Assembly (NCBI GenBank): GCA_905221605.1
Contig: CAJNDS010000020.1
Location: forward strand, 132,501-196,500
Source of the DNA: Symbiodinium natans
Taxonomy: Eukaryota > Sar > Dinophyceae > Suessiales > Symbiodiniaceae
DNA: 64,000 nt
Reading direction: 5' to 3'
Under the pieces are notes generated by a model. It did not search any database and was not told where the DNA came from. It was given only the letters and a program-made list of their open reading frames with translations. The translations under genes and the position numbers were made by a program. Numbering within the stretch: the first letter of the stretch is position 1; each line of letters opens with the position of its first letter. This document shows positions 11,926-23,499 of the stretch, piece after piece.

Positions 11926-12439
11926 GGTTTAGGGTTGAGGGTAGAGGGTTTGGGGAAACCCTCAGTGTCAGTACATCGCAATCTTCTACAGCAACGGGTA
12001 CTTCCAGGGATGCCCCACTAGATCCGAAGAGATGAGGCCAGCCCTAAACCTAAAAGCCTAAAACCCTAAGAATTCAAACGCTAAACGCTACAGCAAAGAA
12101 TAATCCTCGAAGCCCCAAATCGTAAACCCGAACACCCTAAGCCTCAGCACCCTAAACCCTAAGACCCTAAACCCCTGGACCCTAAACCTTAAATCCCTAA
12201 ACCCTGAATCCCTAAACCCTAACAAGGCCTCCATTGGGCCGCAGGAGCGCCGCTGGAACCTTCAGGGCAGCTGTGTTCCTGCTCCATTGAATTGCCGAAG
12301 ACTCCTCAAGCTGTACGAGGGCTGGGAGGGTTGAGGGTTCAGGGCTAGGGTTTCGGGTTCATAGCTTAGGGTTTAGGGGTCAAGGGTCTAGGATTTAGGG
12401 TTCAGGCTCTAGGGTTTCGGGAGTCTAAGTAACAATCAT

Positions 12440-13500
12440 ATCATGTGCCATTGCCTTTATCGGTTTTATCCTTACTGGCTGTTGCTCTGGGCTGTCTGGT
12501 CAGGCAACAACTCCCGCCTTCCCCCTTCCCTCCCTGCCCCAAGCCCCCGAAGCAAAACGCCCACCCCACACCCACAGTGGCTGAAGTACGGAGTAACCCT
12601 CGAATCAGAGGGGATCTCGTCATCTGGTTCAAGATGTAGACCGGTTTTTTGGACTTGTATAGCCCCCAGCCCTACTCCCTCATTTCTAAACCTAGGTAGG
12701 CCCAAGCGATGTTTTTAAAGATTTGTTTTCCCTTCTGTTGGGCTTAAGAGGATTATATTTTTTGGAATAGATGTTCCATTTTTTTGAGAGATTTTGTTTC
12801 GGAATATTTAGACGTGTTAGCCTCCAACCCCATAATCCCTAATCCCCAGACGCCGAAACATCCGAAGTCTGCAGGCAAGGGGTATTCTCTTATATACCGC
12901 ATATAGATATATACCTTACTTAGTCGTCGTTATATGCATACCTTATTTAGTCGTCCTTATATGCCGATCTCGCCCCTAAGGTCCCTTATAAGGGTCCTCC
13001 TTTAGTCCCTTGATGCAGGCAACGGCCACCTCCCCCTGCTGCGCCTTTTGGCGGAGTGGGCGGCCGAGACGGCGGTAACCTTAGAGCCCCAGTGGTGCTG
13101 GCGCGCATTGTCCGTTGGGGGGGTGTTGGGCGGGGGGGGGGGGGGGGGGGGGGGGGTTTAGGGTTTTAGGGTTTAGGGTTTAGGTTTCAAGGGGGGGTTG
13201 GTGGGGGTTTAGGGTTAGGGTTTGATTTCTTGAGTGCTTGGCTCAAGTTTTATCAAGAATTTTCTAGAATGAAGACGTATGTCGGGAATATAGCTTTAAT
13301 AGTTACCCTACTTTTAACCCTGCTTATGAGTGCCCCAAGCTCTGAACCCTCAACCCTAAACCCTGCTAAGTTCCCAAGAACCTCCTAAGTACAGGGCCCC
13401 GACAGTCGAAACTGGTTCGGAGGCTTCTCGGGTACTTGCAGGTAGGGCTCAGGGCTTAGGATCATTCAGGCTTTTCCTAAGTGTGGGTAGCTGGGAAGCT
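12440..13500. other. Unique spacer, no supported gene
   Basis: Overlapping open frames occur on both strands at 12441-12718, but none has a recognisable domain. A family G fragment lies near 13420. A 25-base G run (13132-13156) precedes short TTTAGGG units. Confidence 0.5.
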
Positions 13501-13815
13501 GAGCATCAGCGGGCAAGCCCTCTAGAGCGGATCAGGCCCCACACCACCATGAGCATCAGCGGGGAAGCCCTTTAGGGTGGGTTAGGCCCAACAGCGAGCA
13601 TCATGAGCTCAATCCCAGGTAGGATAAGGGGGACCCTTAAAGGGGAACCCTTCTGAACCCTCTTCTGGCTTTCTTACACAGGGGCCTTATTGAGAGGGTC
13701 TATAGCCCCAGGGGTCCCCCTAATCCGATCGACTCAAGTGGGGAAGCCCTTTGGGGTGGATCGACAGCGAGCATCATGAGCATGAGCGGGGAAGCCCTTT
13801 AGGGTGGGCCAGGCC
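13501..13815 (+). repeat. Minisatellite of about 50 bp, split by a TIR element
   Basis: Units contain GAGCATCAGCGGGGAAGCCC then TTTAGGGTGGGTTAGGCCCA. Copies start near 13501, 13549, 13735 and 13783, and a family D element sits between the second and third. Confidence 0.7.
13611..13728 (+). mobile_element. Family D TIR element, intergenic copy
   Basis: GGATAAGGGGGACCC on the left pairs with GGGGTCCCCCTAATCC on the right. The interior CTGAACCCTCTTCTGGCT and GGGGCCTTATTGAGAGGG is shared with ANK3 intron 5. Confidence 0.75.
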
Positions 13816-13865
13816 CAAAACCAGAGAAAAACACAAAAGAAAAGAATGTCTATAAAATAATAAGA

Positions 13866-13943
13866 TGTATATATATATATATTTATGTGTATGTATAGAA
13901 ATATAAGTATAAAAAACAAATATATATATATATATATATATAA
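13866..13943. repeat. TA/GTAT microsatellite
   Basis: (TA)n with GTATG interruptions. The open frames over it are artefacts. Confidence 0.9.
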
Positions 13944-14039
13944 CAAAAGAGCCAGGACATGGAATCAGCGCACGCCGTTTCACTACGCCGCCCGGAATGG
14001 CCAACTCGAGGCTCGTTTCCCGAGCTTTTTGTTTTCAGA

Positions 14040-14846
14040 TGTTGGGCGGGGGGGGAGGGATGGTTAGGGTATTTAGGGTATTTAGGGGTTTAGGGTCTAG
14101 GGTTCGGGGAGCAGGGTTTAGGTGTTTTTTTTTTTTTTGTTGGGGGGGGGGGGGGGTGCAACAGGCAAATCAGGAATACATCATCTTACATGTTTTGTGT
14201 GTTTGCCCGGGCTCTTGAGCAGCATACGTTTGTTTCACATTTGGGGTATGTGGGTTCCTGAGAGTATCCCTTTATCCTGGTGTTGCTTAAAATTTGCTTT
14301 CTCAAGCTTCGAAGCCTCGTCCGGACACGTTTCAAGGTACTACAGAGCTATAACTTAGGGACTGGGTAGGTAACCTTTAACCTTTTTGGTTATATGGAAT
14401 CTTACTATATCTGTATATATATGTATACACATATGAACGGTTAACCTTTTTTGGGCCAGGGTATTCAGCCCCTAGGATCAACTTTTGACTGCTGCCAGGT
14501 TCTTCGTTAGGGAACTGCAGCCCAGTACCATCTTAGGGTTCACGTTGTCGTAGGCACAGTAGCACCTTGATACTGAAATTACATGCCTTAAGGGTGGAGC
14601 CTTCACGCTACAATGCTGCTTCTGGCGCAGTTGCGAACTGCTTAGACTGGCACGCATTGAAGCCTACAAACCTCAAAACCTAAACCCTAAACCCCAAAAC
14701 CTGAACGCTACATCGGCACGCATGGAAGCCAGGTGTGCCGGTGGCTTCTTGCTGCCCGGTGCGATGCCCAACGCCCGGCGCGCGACGAGGCAAACCTTAA
14801 GCGGGCGGGCGGTTCGAAACCATTTTTTCCGGAGGCCGTTGAAGGT
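14040..14846. other. Unique spacer, no supported gene
   Basis: T and G homopolymers (14126-14156), a short TA patch (14400-14430) and CCCTAAA remnants (14685). Nothing coding is convincing. Confidence 0.45.
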
Positions 14847-14925
14847 TAGGGTTTAGGGTTTAGGGTTTAGGGTTTATAGGGTTTATAGGGTTTAGGGTTT
14901 AGGGTTTAGGGTTTAGGGCTTAGGC
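14847..14925 (+). repeat. TTTAGGG tract
   Basis: About ten units, two carrying the TTTATAGGG insertion seen at 4541. Confidence 0.9.
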
Positions 14926-15265
14926 CAGCAGGCAAGAAGGCCGAGCTAAGCGGCAACTTTCTGCGAATGCGATTTTTCCCTTGCGGGGACCAGCTCTTGC
15001 GTCGATTGGATGGCAAACAAGATGAATTTATCATGGCCCGTCCTGTCAGTAGCATGAGGCTGGCCCAACAAGCTGCAGGTGTGGTCATAAGTACCCTCAA
15101 CAAGTCACAACAAGGTTATGACCGGGCATAATTGTCGTTGACCTGAACCCTAAACCCTAAACCCTAAACCCTGAACCCACTTCTTCTTAGCCATGATCCT
15201 CCACGCAAGGGGGCACTCGTGAAACTACCCGTGAGGGTTTGCCACCTCACCCCAGGCCTTACCTA

Positions 15266-15396
15266 AGGTCTAGGACTCGGAGTAGGCCCTCATGTCCTAG
15301 TTTTTTTAGGGTTTACGGTTTAGGTTTTCCTTATGAACCCCTTTTCACCAAAAAGGGTACCCTTTTCATACCTAGGTTTCTCTTGGGGCTAGAGGT
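15266..15396 (+). mobile_element. Family B TIR element with AGGT duplication
   Basis: AGGT at 15266-15269 and 15393-15396 bracket CTAGGACTCGGAGTAGGCCC ... CCTAGGTTTCTCTTGGGGCTAG. A few telomere-like units (TTTAGGGTTTACGGTTTAGG) lie inside the left half. Confidence 0.75.
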
Positions 15397-15514
15397 AGAG
15401 GCTGAGCTATAGGAGTCAGGACACCCCAATCACAAAGCCAGGTGAAATGGGGGGGCGAGGGGGGTTTAGGGCATATAATCCACAAAGTCACTTGAACCCG
15501 AAACTCTAAACCCC

Positions 15515-15803
15515 AAACCCTAAGACTTAAACCCTAAACCCTAAACCCTAAACCCTAAACCCTAAACCCTAAACCCTAAACCCTAAACCCTAAACCCTAA
15601 ACCCTAAACCCTACACCCTACACCCTACACCCTACACCCTACACCCTACACCCTACACGCTAAACTAAACACCACCACATCGCAGCCTGCGGGGTGCGTG
15701 TGACCCTTCTATGGTAGGGTTTAGGGTTTAGGGTTTAGGGTTTAGGGTTTAGGGTTTAGGGTTTAGGGTTTAGGGTTTAGGGTTTAGGGTTTAGGGTTTA
15801 GGG
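15515..15803. repeat. CCCTAAA, CACCCTA and TTTAGGG tracts upstream of ANK1
   Basis: About eleven CCCTAAA units (15530-15608), then eight CACCCTA units (15609-15657), 50 bp of unique DNA, then thirteen TTTAGGG units (15713-15802). The stretch 15804-16160 is unique with a family G fragment. Confidence 0.92.
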
Positions 15804-16160
15804 CTAGGGCTTAGGGCTATGAATCTACTTGGAGCTTCATAGGCTACATAGAAGTAAGGTTATATAGGCTATAAGCAGTTGCCCGAAACCAGGAACTATG
15901 GTTGTACGACCCTAGCAAGTACCCAGAAACCTTGAAGTTTTTCTCCTCAGAGGCATCAGATGAACCCAGAGACTGGCGCAATGCCTCGATATGGATCTTA
16001 CTTAGTTCTCGGCAAGAAATGAGGAGCGGGAAGTGAGAACAAGGCCCCCTGCATCCTGAGTAGTTGTCTGGGCTTCGTTTCGGGGAGAACTGGTCCAGCA
16101 GTTTTGGTGCCCGAGGTACGTAGAGGCCCCAAAAATAAGTGCACGAGATGCCAGTCTAGG

Positions 16161-16179
16161 CGTGTTTTTCTTCGTCTAG
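16161..16179 (+). promoter_or_regulatory. Possible trans-splice acceptor of ANK1
   Basis: A pyrimidine-rich run (GTGTTTTTCTTCGTCTAG) ends in AG 12 nt before the ATG. Dinoflagellate mRNAs receive a spliced leader at such AG sites, so this is a plausible leader acceptor. It is inferred from position and composition only. Confidence 0.35.
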
Positions 16180-16191
16180 CAAGTCCATGCC

Positions 16192-17304
16192 ATGCTGCGC
16201 GTCTGGAGCGTTGCTGGGCAAGAGATTACTGCAGCGCCCGCTGGCTCCACGTTTGAAGACGTGCTCCAACTGAAAGGCCACTTGCGAAGCCAACATGGCT
16301 GGCCATTGTGCCTTCAACAGCTCCTTTATGCAGGCCGTTGCTTAGAGGATGGTGCCTCTTTATGTGAGCCGGTTGACCTGCAACTGGTGCTGTTACACAC
16401 CCTCAGCCCAACGCAGATGCCTCAGGCTGAACGCGAGTTTCTTGAGTACGCTGCGGATGAAGGTCATGTGGACGTTGGCCGTGCTCTGCTGGCAGCGGGT
16501 GTCGACAAGAACAGGCAGGACGACTCCACCGGCGAGACGGCTCTCATTCTCGCATCTGCCCGGGGCCACACCGAGACTGTACGTTTGCTGCTGGATGCTG
16601 GTGCCGACGTAAACTTGCAGGACGACTCCGGCGAGACCGCTCTCATGCGCGCATCTTCCGGGGGCCACGTCGAGAGTGTACGTTTGCTGCTGAAAGGCTC
16701 GCTCTCGAACTTGCAGGACTGGCGCGGCCAGACAGCTCTCATGCGCGCGTCTTCCGAGGGCCACATCGAGATTGTGCGTTTGCTGCTGGCTGCTGGTGCG
16801 AACAAGAACTTGAAGGACGCGTACGGTGCGACCCCCCTCTTGCTCGCATCTTTTCGTGGCCAGGCTGACGTTGTACGTTTGCTGAAAGAGGCTGGTTTCG
16901 ACAGTAACTTGCGCTACGGGCACGCCGGCCAGACCGCTCTCATGCAGGCATCTTTCAAGGGCGACATTGAGACCGTGCGTGTGCTGCTGGACAGTGGCGC
17001 CGACAAAAACTTGCAGGACGATACCGCCGGCCACACCGCTCTCATGTGTGCATCGTTCATGGGCCAAGTAGAGATTGTGCGTTTGCTGCTGGAGGCAGGT
17101 GCCGACAAGAACTTGCAGGACAGGATGTCTCTCGCGACTGCTCTCATGCACGCGGCTTCCTTGGGACACCTCGAGATCGTGCGTTGGTTGCTGGACGCTG
17201 GTGCCGACAGCACCTTGCAGGACAAGTTCGGTGACACCGCTTTCACGCGGGCATCTTCCGTCGAGATTGCACGCTTGCTGAAAGCTCAACCGTCACAACC
17301 GTAA
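16192..17304 (+). CDS. Ubiquitin-like/ankyrin-repeat protein ANK1 (370 aa, intronless)
   Basis: Residues 1-75 resemble a ubiquitin fold: a starting beta strand (MLRVWSVAGQEI), a helix ending in LKGHLRSQHGWP, then QQLLYAGRCLEDG, which parallels the ubiquitin segment around its Q-R-L-I-F-A-G-K-Q-L-E-D-G, and a last strand DLQLVLL. From about residue 90 come eight or nine ankyrin repeats of 33-34 aa with the consensus TALMxASxxGHxEIVRLLLxAGADKNLQD. Two repeats are irregular: one lost its AGAD loop (LLKGSLSNLQD) and the last is short. The protein ends LLKAQPSQP. There is no signal peptide or membrane segment, so a soluble protein-binding role is likely; the partner is unknown. The ATG at 16192 matches the start of all four paralogues. 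Another ATG lies 5 nt upstream, out of frame. No stop interrupts the frame. Confidence 0.9.
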   Translation: MLRVWSVAGQEITAAPAGSTFEDVLQLKGHLRSQHGWPLCLQQLLYAGRCLEDGASLCEPVDLQLVLLHTLSPTQMPQAEREFLEYAADEGHVDVGRALLAAGVDKNRQDDSTGETALILASARGHTETVRLLLDAGADVNLQDDSGETALMRASSGGHVESVRLLLKGSLSNLQDWRGQTALMRASSEGHIEIVRLLLAAGANKNLKDAYGATPLLLASFRGQADVVRLLKEAGFDSNLRYGHAGQTALMQASFKGDIETVRVLLDSGADKNLQDDTAGHTALMCASFMGQVEIVRLLLEAGADKNLQDRMSLATALMHAASLGHLEIVRWLLDAGADSTLQDKFGDTAFTRASSVEIARLLKAQPSQP

Positions 17305-18960
17305 GCCTCCTAACGCTCCCATACTTGTAGAGAATAAGTCGGTATGTAGGACCCCGGACGCCGAAATGATACAGCAACTATTCTTGAGCCCAATAAAGTA
17401 TTATACCCCCATGGTCACACTAACGCCAGAGCCGCTATAGAGAAATAACCCAACTTTTCCTTGGTTGCTCATGGAATACCTCTGGCTGAGATGTTGGAGA
17501 CCTGCTTCAAAAAGCCGTTCACTGCGCGTTCAGTCAGCAAGCAAAACATAGCGAAACTGCCTAAACCCTAAACCCTAAGCTCTAAACCCTAAACCCGAAA
17601 CCCGAAACCCTAAACCCTAAACCCTAAACCTTTCTCCGGCTTAGGGTTCAGGGTTTTTGCACTCTTTGCAAAACTCGTTCCGGATTGAAAGGCGTACTCA
17701 AGCATGCTTCTTGTTATCAAGCATCGAATGGCACGTGTACTCCGGCGAAGCACATACGACGCGTGTTTACAAGAATCGGATCAAAACAAGGAGCTCCCCT
17801 CAAACTCTCGTCACGCATACACTGTAAACCCGAAGCCCGAACCCACAATGCCATAGGGAGGCGAGTGTTTTTTTGAGGGAGGGGGTGCAAGGGCCCATCT
17901 TCCCAAAGGCGGCTTCAACAAGCACAACTCGGCCCTACATTCCGCAGATAAGGCCTCAACCCTAAACCCTAAACCTTAAACCCTAAACCCTAAACCCTGG
18001 GAACCCTGGCGACTTGGGGGTTTAGGGTTCAGGGCTTAGGCACCATTCGGATACATCCGATAAGCCCTCTAAACCCTGTAGACCCCTATATGATATGCCC
18101 TTACATCCCTGCCCTGCTAAACCCTTATGAACCCTATAAAACCCTGCAAACGGCCATAAACCCTACACCCTAAAAACAACCAAAACTCTAAACCCTAAAC
18201 CCCCATAAACCCTCATGAACCTTTCTACCCTATCTGCACAACCCTAAAGCCCCTAAACCCTAAACCCTCAACCCTAAGCCCTAAACCCTAAAGCCCTAAA
18301 CCCCAAACCGGTTCCGCAGCCTCAGCCCTGACCTGATCCCTGAGCAGGTCTCCCCGCTGCAGCTTGCAGCTGCTTGGATGCGGCAGTAGCCCTAAGCCCT
18401 AAACCCTAAACCCTAAACCCTAAACCCTGAACCCCTGAACCCCTGAACCCTCAACCCCTAAACTCCTAAACCCCAAACCCCTAAACCCTAAACCCCCAAC
18501 CCCTAAGCCCCAGAACCCTAAACCCCAGACCATGAACCATGAACCATGAGTTGCTGCAACCACCAAAACTTAGAGTTGCATGCTGAGTTCTCTCAATTAG
18601 GGCCCCTTTTGGGGTACCCTAAATAAGAGGGGTTCGTGAGAGCCAGGGTATCTTAGTTGTGTTCCAGTTTTTTCATTCGGGTGGAGTTGCAGAACAATTC
18701 GCCAGTACAGCATCCCCAATGACGGTCCACGGACCTGTTGGTCAGTAGACACGAAGTGTGCGCTCAGCGCCGGCACCAGTGGTGCTGCTACAGCTCGCTA
18801 GGCGGAGACGTCACTGGACAGTCCGCTGCGTCAGAGAGAGAGAGAGAGAGAGAGAACCCCAAACCCTGGTAAAGGCAGCGGTTCCCCTGAACCCTAAACT
18901 GAGTGAGCCCAGGGCCAGGTCGAGGACCCCAAGATGCAATACATAAGTCGGCATAGGGTT
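17305..18960. other. ANK1 downstream spacer
   Basis: Holds short CCCTAAA clusters (17560-17630, 17955-18000, 18120-18320, 18390-18540), a (GA)n run at 18834-18855 and half of a family J element (18586-18650). No gene is supported. Confidence 0.5.
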
Positions 18961-19569
18961 TAGGGTTTAGGGTCTAGGGTCTAGGGTTTATAGGGTTTAA
19001 GGTTGAGGTTTAGGGCATCTGAGGTTGGGTTTTATAAGCACCTTTTCATCAGCTGGGTTTCTTGTTGCGGGACTTAAGATAAGTTAGCAAACTTGGTTTA
19101 TACACCGAGTAACGGAGCGCGCTTGTCATGGTAGCGTAGTCTAAGTTCCTGAAGGAGAACCCGGCGGGCAGTTTCCCCATACCCCTTGTTGTATACCCCG
19201 TGTATAGCGGGTTCTGTTATGAAGTAAACAATAGGGTGCCTAAACCATACAGCCTACACCCTAAACCCTAAACACCCTTATATTGCCCTTAGTGCCGCTG
19301 CGTATACATAGAAGCTTGTAGAAGGCAGCCCACAACAGGGAACACCCGAAACCCTAAACCTTAAACCATAAACCCAAAGGAAGCCCTGTCCCCTAGGCCC
19401 TAAACCCCAAACCCCTAAACCCTGCCCTAAACCCTAAGCCTTAAACCCTAACCCTATAAACCCCAAACCCTCAACTTCCCGAGTTGTGTTGAACCAGAGG
19501 TCTGGCAAAACCACCTGGTAACAAGCCAGTGGTTCGTAGAGGAGGCTCGTGGAGTTCCTGCACTCGGGC

Positions 19570-19785
19570 TTAGGGTTTAGGGTTTAGGGTTTAGGGTTTA
19601 GGGTTTAGGGTTTAGGGTTTGGGGTTTGGGGTTTGGGGTTTGGGGTTTGGGGTTTGGGGTTTGGGGTTTGGGGTTTGGGGTTTGGGGTTTAGGGTTTGGG
19701 GTTTGGGGTTTGGGGTTTGGGGTTTGGGGTTTGGGGTTTGGGGTTTGGGGTCCCATTTGGGGTTGAGGGTTTAGGGTTTAGGGAA
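19570..19785 (+). repeat. TTTAGGG turning into a pure GGGGTTT tract
   Basis: Six TTTAGGG units are followed by about eighteen TTTGGGG units with a single TTTAGGG in the middle, a clear case of a homogenised variant. Confidence 0.93.
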
Positions 19786-20172
19786 TAGCCCGGTTTCAGA
19801 CTATATTCAGGGACTCTCGGATCTCATACCTGGGTTCTAGCTACAACTGTTCTTTGGCTATAAGTTGCCTGAACTTCCGAGCATATCGGAGAGGGCGGCA
19901 GGGTTGAGGGTTTAGGGTTTAGGGCGTTTAGGGTTTAGGGTTAGGGTTTAGGGTTTATGCTTTTCCGAGGGCTGAGCTAAGGCCCGACGCAGGTTCAGCC
20001 GGCTGCTTGACTTGCTCAGCTTGAGTGCCACTTCTGGCTTTGAGTGCAGGTTAGGGCTCAGGGCTCGGGTGTACTTGCCTCGAGGGCTCAACATGTAACG
20101 CCTTCGTACACGCAGACAGAGACCAAGAGACAATTGTGTGTCTTGGTCTGTGTCTGCGTGTACCTGCGCAAC

Positions 20173-20264
20173 GCTAACCCTAAACCCTAAACCCTAAACC
20201 CTAAACCCTAAACCCTAAACCCTAAACCCTAAACCCTAAACCCTAAACCCTAAACCCTAAACCC
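20173..20264 (-). repeat. CCCTAAA tract
   Basis: Thirteen units. Just upstream, 20107-20166 is an inverted repeat (ACACGCAGACAGAGACCAAG and CTTGGTCTGTGTCTGCGTGT). Confidence 0.93.
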
Positions 20265-20459
20265 TTTGCGTTTCTGCTTGAATGAAGCCATGTGGGGCAC
20301 GAGGCCGGAGCAGATGCACTGCAGCGAAACCGCTTCGGCTGCTCTGTGGCCCACTGGCTCTCCCAGGTAGGGCCTCAGAGTGGGGGTTTATGGTTTGGGG
20401 TTGAGGGTTTAGGGTTTAGGGTGATGGGTTTGGGGTTTAGAGTTGAGGGTTGAGGGTTG

Positions 20460-21000
20460 TAGGGTTTTGGGCTGAGACTCAGTTACAGGGATCATCCGGC
20501 TTGTGGCGACCCCTTAGACAACTCATGTATAGGAAAGTTGCTCTTGGAGGTTCATGGGTACATAGAAGTAGGGGCACACACGCGAAATCTCAAAGGCCTC
20601 AGCTCTAGAAACGCCGAGAGAGCCCAAGACCCCTCAGCTAAGGAATAGACCTTAAATTGCATAGGATCAAGGGATTAAGACTCGTACCCCTAAGGTCGCA
20701 CCCCTAAGAGGTTCCCCTCAATATACTCCTAGTATGGCCGTTGTACTACCTTAAGGATCTTTAAGAGTGTTCCCCAAAACCCAAGAATACAACCTTAAGG
20801 GTCCAAGGTACAACCCCTAGAAAGGATCCAAAGTAGATTCCTGAATACAGATGCCGGAATTGGGCTCTCTGGTGGGTGTAGGGTTACTGCAGGGTTCAGG
20901 GTGGAGTCGGGGCTTGGGGCTGAGAAGCTCTAAACCCGAAGCCCTGAACATTAAGCCTTGCAACCCCTGGGTGTATAATGCCCTTGCGTGCAAACCCGAA
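20460..21000. other. Unique spacer, no supported gene
   Basis: A family G fragment (20548-20575) and several AAGG-TCC inverted bits near 20690-20840 suggest old TIR elements; boundaries unclear. Confidence 0.4.
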
Positions 21001-21363
21001 ACCCTAAACCCTAAACTACCCTAAACCCTAAACCCTAAACCCTAAGCCCTAAGCCCTAAACCCTATAGGTACATGGACCCTGAGGGCTCGGGCTCTCTGA
21101 TGATGGTTGGACTTTGCAAGCGCGGTGCTGCATGGTTTAGGGAGGGTTGTTGTGAAGAGGTTTAGACTTAGGGCTAAGGGTTTGTAGGTGTTGCGGGTTG
21201 AGGGTTTGTTCAGCTCTTGCTTGGACTCACTTTCCACCCTAAACCCTAAACCCTAAAGCCTAAAGCCTAAAGCCTAAACCCTAAGCCCTAAACCCTAAAC
21301 CCTAAACCCTAAACCCCAGCCCCCTTTCAGAAGGCACCAGCTGACCGGGCCGGCCACCCGCCG

Positions 21364-21500
21364 AGCTGGCGGAGTTTGGGAGGGTTTAGGGTTTAGGGTT
21401 TAGGGTTTGGGGTTTAGGGTTTGGGGTTTAGGGTTTAGGGTTTAGGGTTGTAGGGTTGTAGGGTTTAGGGTTTAGGGTTGAGGGTTGTAGGGTTGTAGGG
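21364..21500 (+). repeat. TTTAGGG tract with GGGTTGTA variants
   Basis: Mixed TTTAGGG, TTTGGGG and GTAGGGTT units. Confidence 0.85.
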
Positions 21501-21851
21501 TTTTGGGCTTCAGAGCGCCTACGCGGTTTGAGGGCTGTTGGGGGCTTGCTGTTCGAGGGGTTAAAGGTTGAGGGCTTAGGGGCTTAGGGTTTCGAGCTTA
21601 GCAGTCTAGCAGTTCAGCACTTTCAGGACATGAGGTTCAGACCCTTCTGTCCTAAGCGGAGCTTCTTTTTTGCCAGGTTTCTGGGAGCCTAGTCGCCGAG
21701 GGGTTGTCTACCCTGGGCCCTAAAGTATACTCTCTAAGCGCTGAACCCTAAACCCTTTTTGAGGGCTCATGGAGTCTTACTTCAGGGTGACATAACTACC
21801 CCAAACAAGGTCAGAACCAGTGTTACCCTACTTATAGCCCTACTTGCACGT

Positions 21852-22127
21852 ATCCTAAACCCTAAACCCTAAACCCTAAACCCTAAACCCTAAACCCTAA
21901 ACCCTAAACCCTAAACCCTAAACCCTAAACCCTAAACCCTAAACCCTAAGCCCAAGTCCTCGAACCCCAAAGTGTGCGGCCAGGCAAGGAGCCGCCCTCA
22001 TCGCTTTGGCGAGCTGGTCCCTGGGCCCAAACACTCATGGGCTTCCCTACTACCCCCCCCCCCCCCCCCCCCCCTCTATACAGGGTTTAGGGTTTAGGGT
22101 TTAGGGTTTAGGGTTTAGGGTTTAGGG
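21852..22127. repeat. CCCTAAA tract, C run and TTTAGGG tract
   Basis: Fourteen CCCTAAA units (21852-21948), unique DNA, a 22-base C run (22053-22074), then six TTTAGGG units (22084-22127). A family G fragment precedes the first tract. Confidence 0.9.
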
Positions 22128-22499
22128 CTACCCCCCTCTGGGTTGCCCCCTTAAATAGCCTTAGTTAGGCTGAAGTATCCCTAAATGGCCTTAATTATGG
22201 GGGGAACCTAGCGGGAGTATAGGGCTAGCAGGGAAACTCATGAAACACAAACTCTAGACTTGCTGGTTCATAGTGGAATGAGGGCATTGGGTATCTCATA
22301 GAATCCTTTGAAAGGGGGTAGAATGTACATCCTATATCGGGGAATATGTAAGGTACCTTCTTCCCTCATCCATTCCCTACAAAGAACCAGTAGGAAAAAC
22401 AGACCAAGACACAAATGCAAAGAACAAAGAATGGCACGAGCAAGAATAAGCAAATACACGAAAGGAGCAAGACTAAACAAGTCAACTGAAGACATGCAG

Positions 22500-23480
22500 C
22501 AACCCCTAAACCCTAAACCCCAAACCCTAAACCCTGAACCCGAAACCCTAAACCCTAAACCCTACACCCAACAAAAACAGAAGGCGTCTTGCCACCATGA
22601 GCCCTAAAACGCCGTAACAACCCTGCTCAAGCCTCAAGCCTGAAACCCTTCATTCTTAACCCCCCCCCCCCCGGTTTGGGGTTCAGGGGTGTAGGGGTTT
22701 AGGGTTTAGGGTTTAGGGTTTAGGGTTTTAGGGTTTAGGGTTTAGGGTTTAGAGTTTAGGGTTTAGGGTTTAGGGTTTAGGGCACCCCCCCCCAAGCCCA
22801 GGTGAGACTTCTAAACCCTATAGAGTCCCGATGAACCTTGTCCCTAGAACCACCAAACCTCCAAGCCTTGCAATCCCTAAACCCTAAACCCTAAACCCTA
22901 AACCCTAAACCCTAAACCCTAGAAACCCCTGTGACCCCTGTGACCCCTCAACCCTAGACCCTAGAAATCCCTAAACCCTGAACTCTAGAAACCCCTATAA
23001 CCCCTAAACCCTAAACCCTAGAATCCCTAACCCTAAACTCTAGAAAGCCCTATAATCCCGAAGCACTAGAATCCCGAAACCCTAAAGCCCTATAATCCCT
23101 AAGCCCTAAACCCTAGAATCCCTAAACCCTAAACTCTGCAAAGCCCTATAAGCCCTAAACCCTAAACCCCAATCCCTAAACCCTAAACCCTAAACCCTAA
23201 ACCCTAAACCCTAAACCCTAAACCCTAAACCCTAGACCCCAATCCCTAAACCCCAAACTCAGCCTTAAGCTCGACAACACCTAAATCCTAAGCCCCGAGG
23301 CTCAAGGCACAAGGCTGTGACTTCCGGACGGTGCAGGAGCCTTCCTGGGCAGTTAGGGTTTAGGGCTTATAGGGTTCAGGGTTCAGGGTTCAGGGTTCAG
23401 GGTTTAGGGTTTAGGGTTTAGGGTTTAGGGTTTAGGGTTAGGGTTTAGGGTTTAGGGTTTAGGGTTTAGGGCAGGAGCCT
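22500..23480. repeat. Dense mixed telomeric variants
   Basis: CCCTAAA at 22502-22565, 22870-22920 and 23170-23235; TTTAGGG at 22690-22780 and 23400-23472 (with GGGTTCA units before); between them CCCTAGAAA/CCCTATAA derivatives. Confidence 0.85.
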
Positions 23481-23499
23481 TGCTGGGCAGCTCTTCGTC

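Noticed and set aside
13216-13245. TTGGCTCAAG, resembling the 3' end of the dinoflagellate spliced leader
   Set aside because: Only ten bases match, the upstream half is absent and no coding sequence follows; chance is likely.
16393-17289. 298-codon minus-strand open frame over ANK1, with similar ones over the other ANK genes
   Set aside because: A shadow of the repetitive sense frame; the sense translation has clear domain structure.
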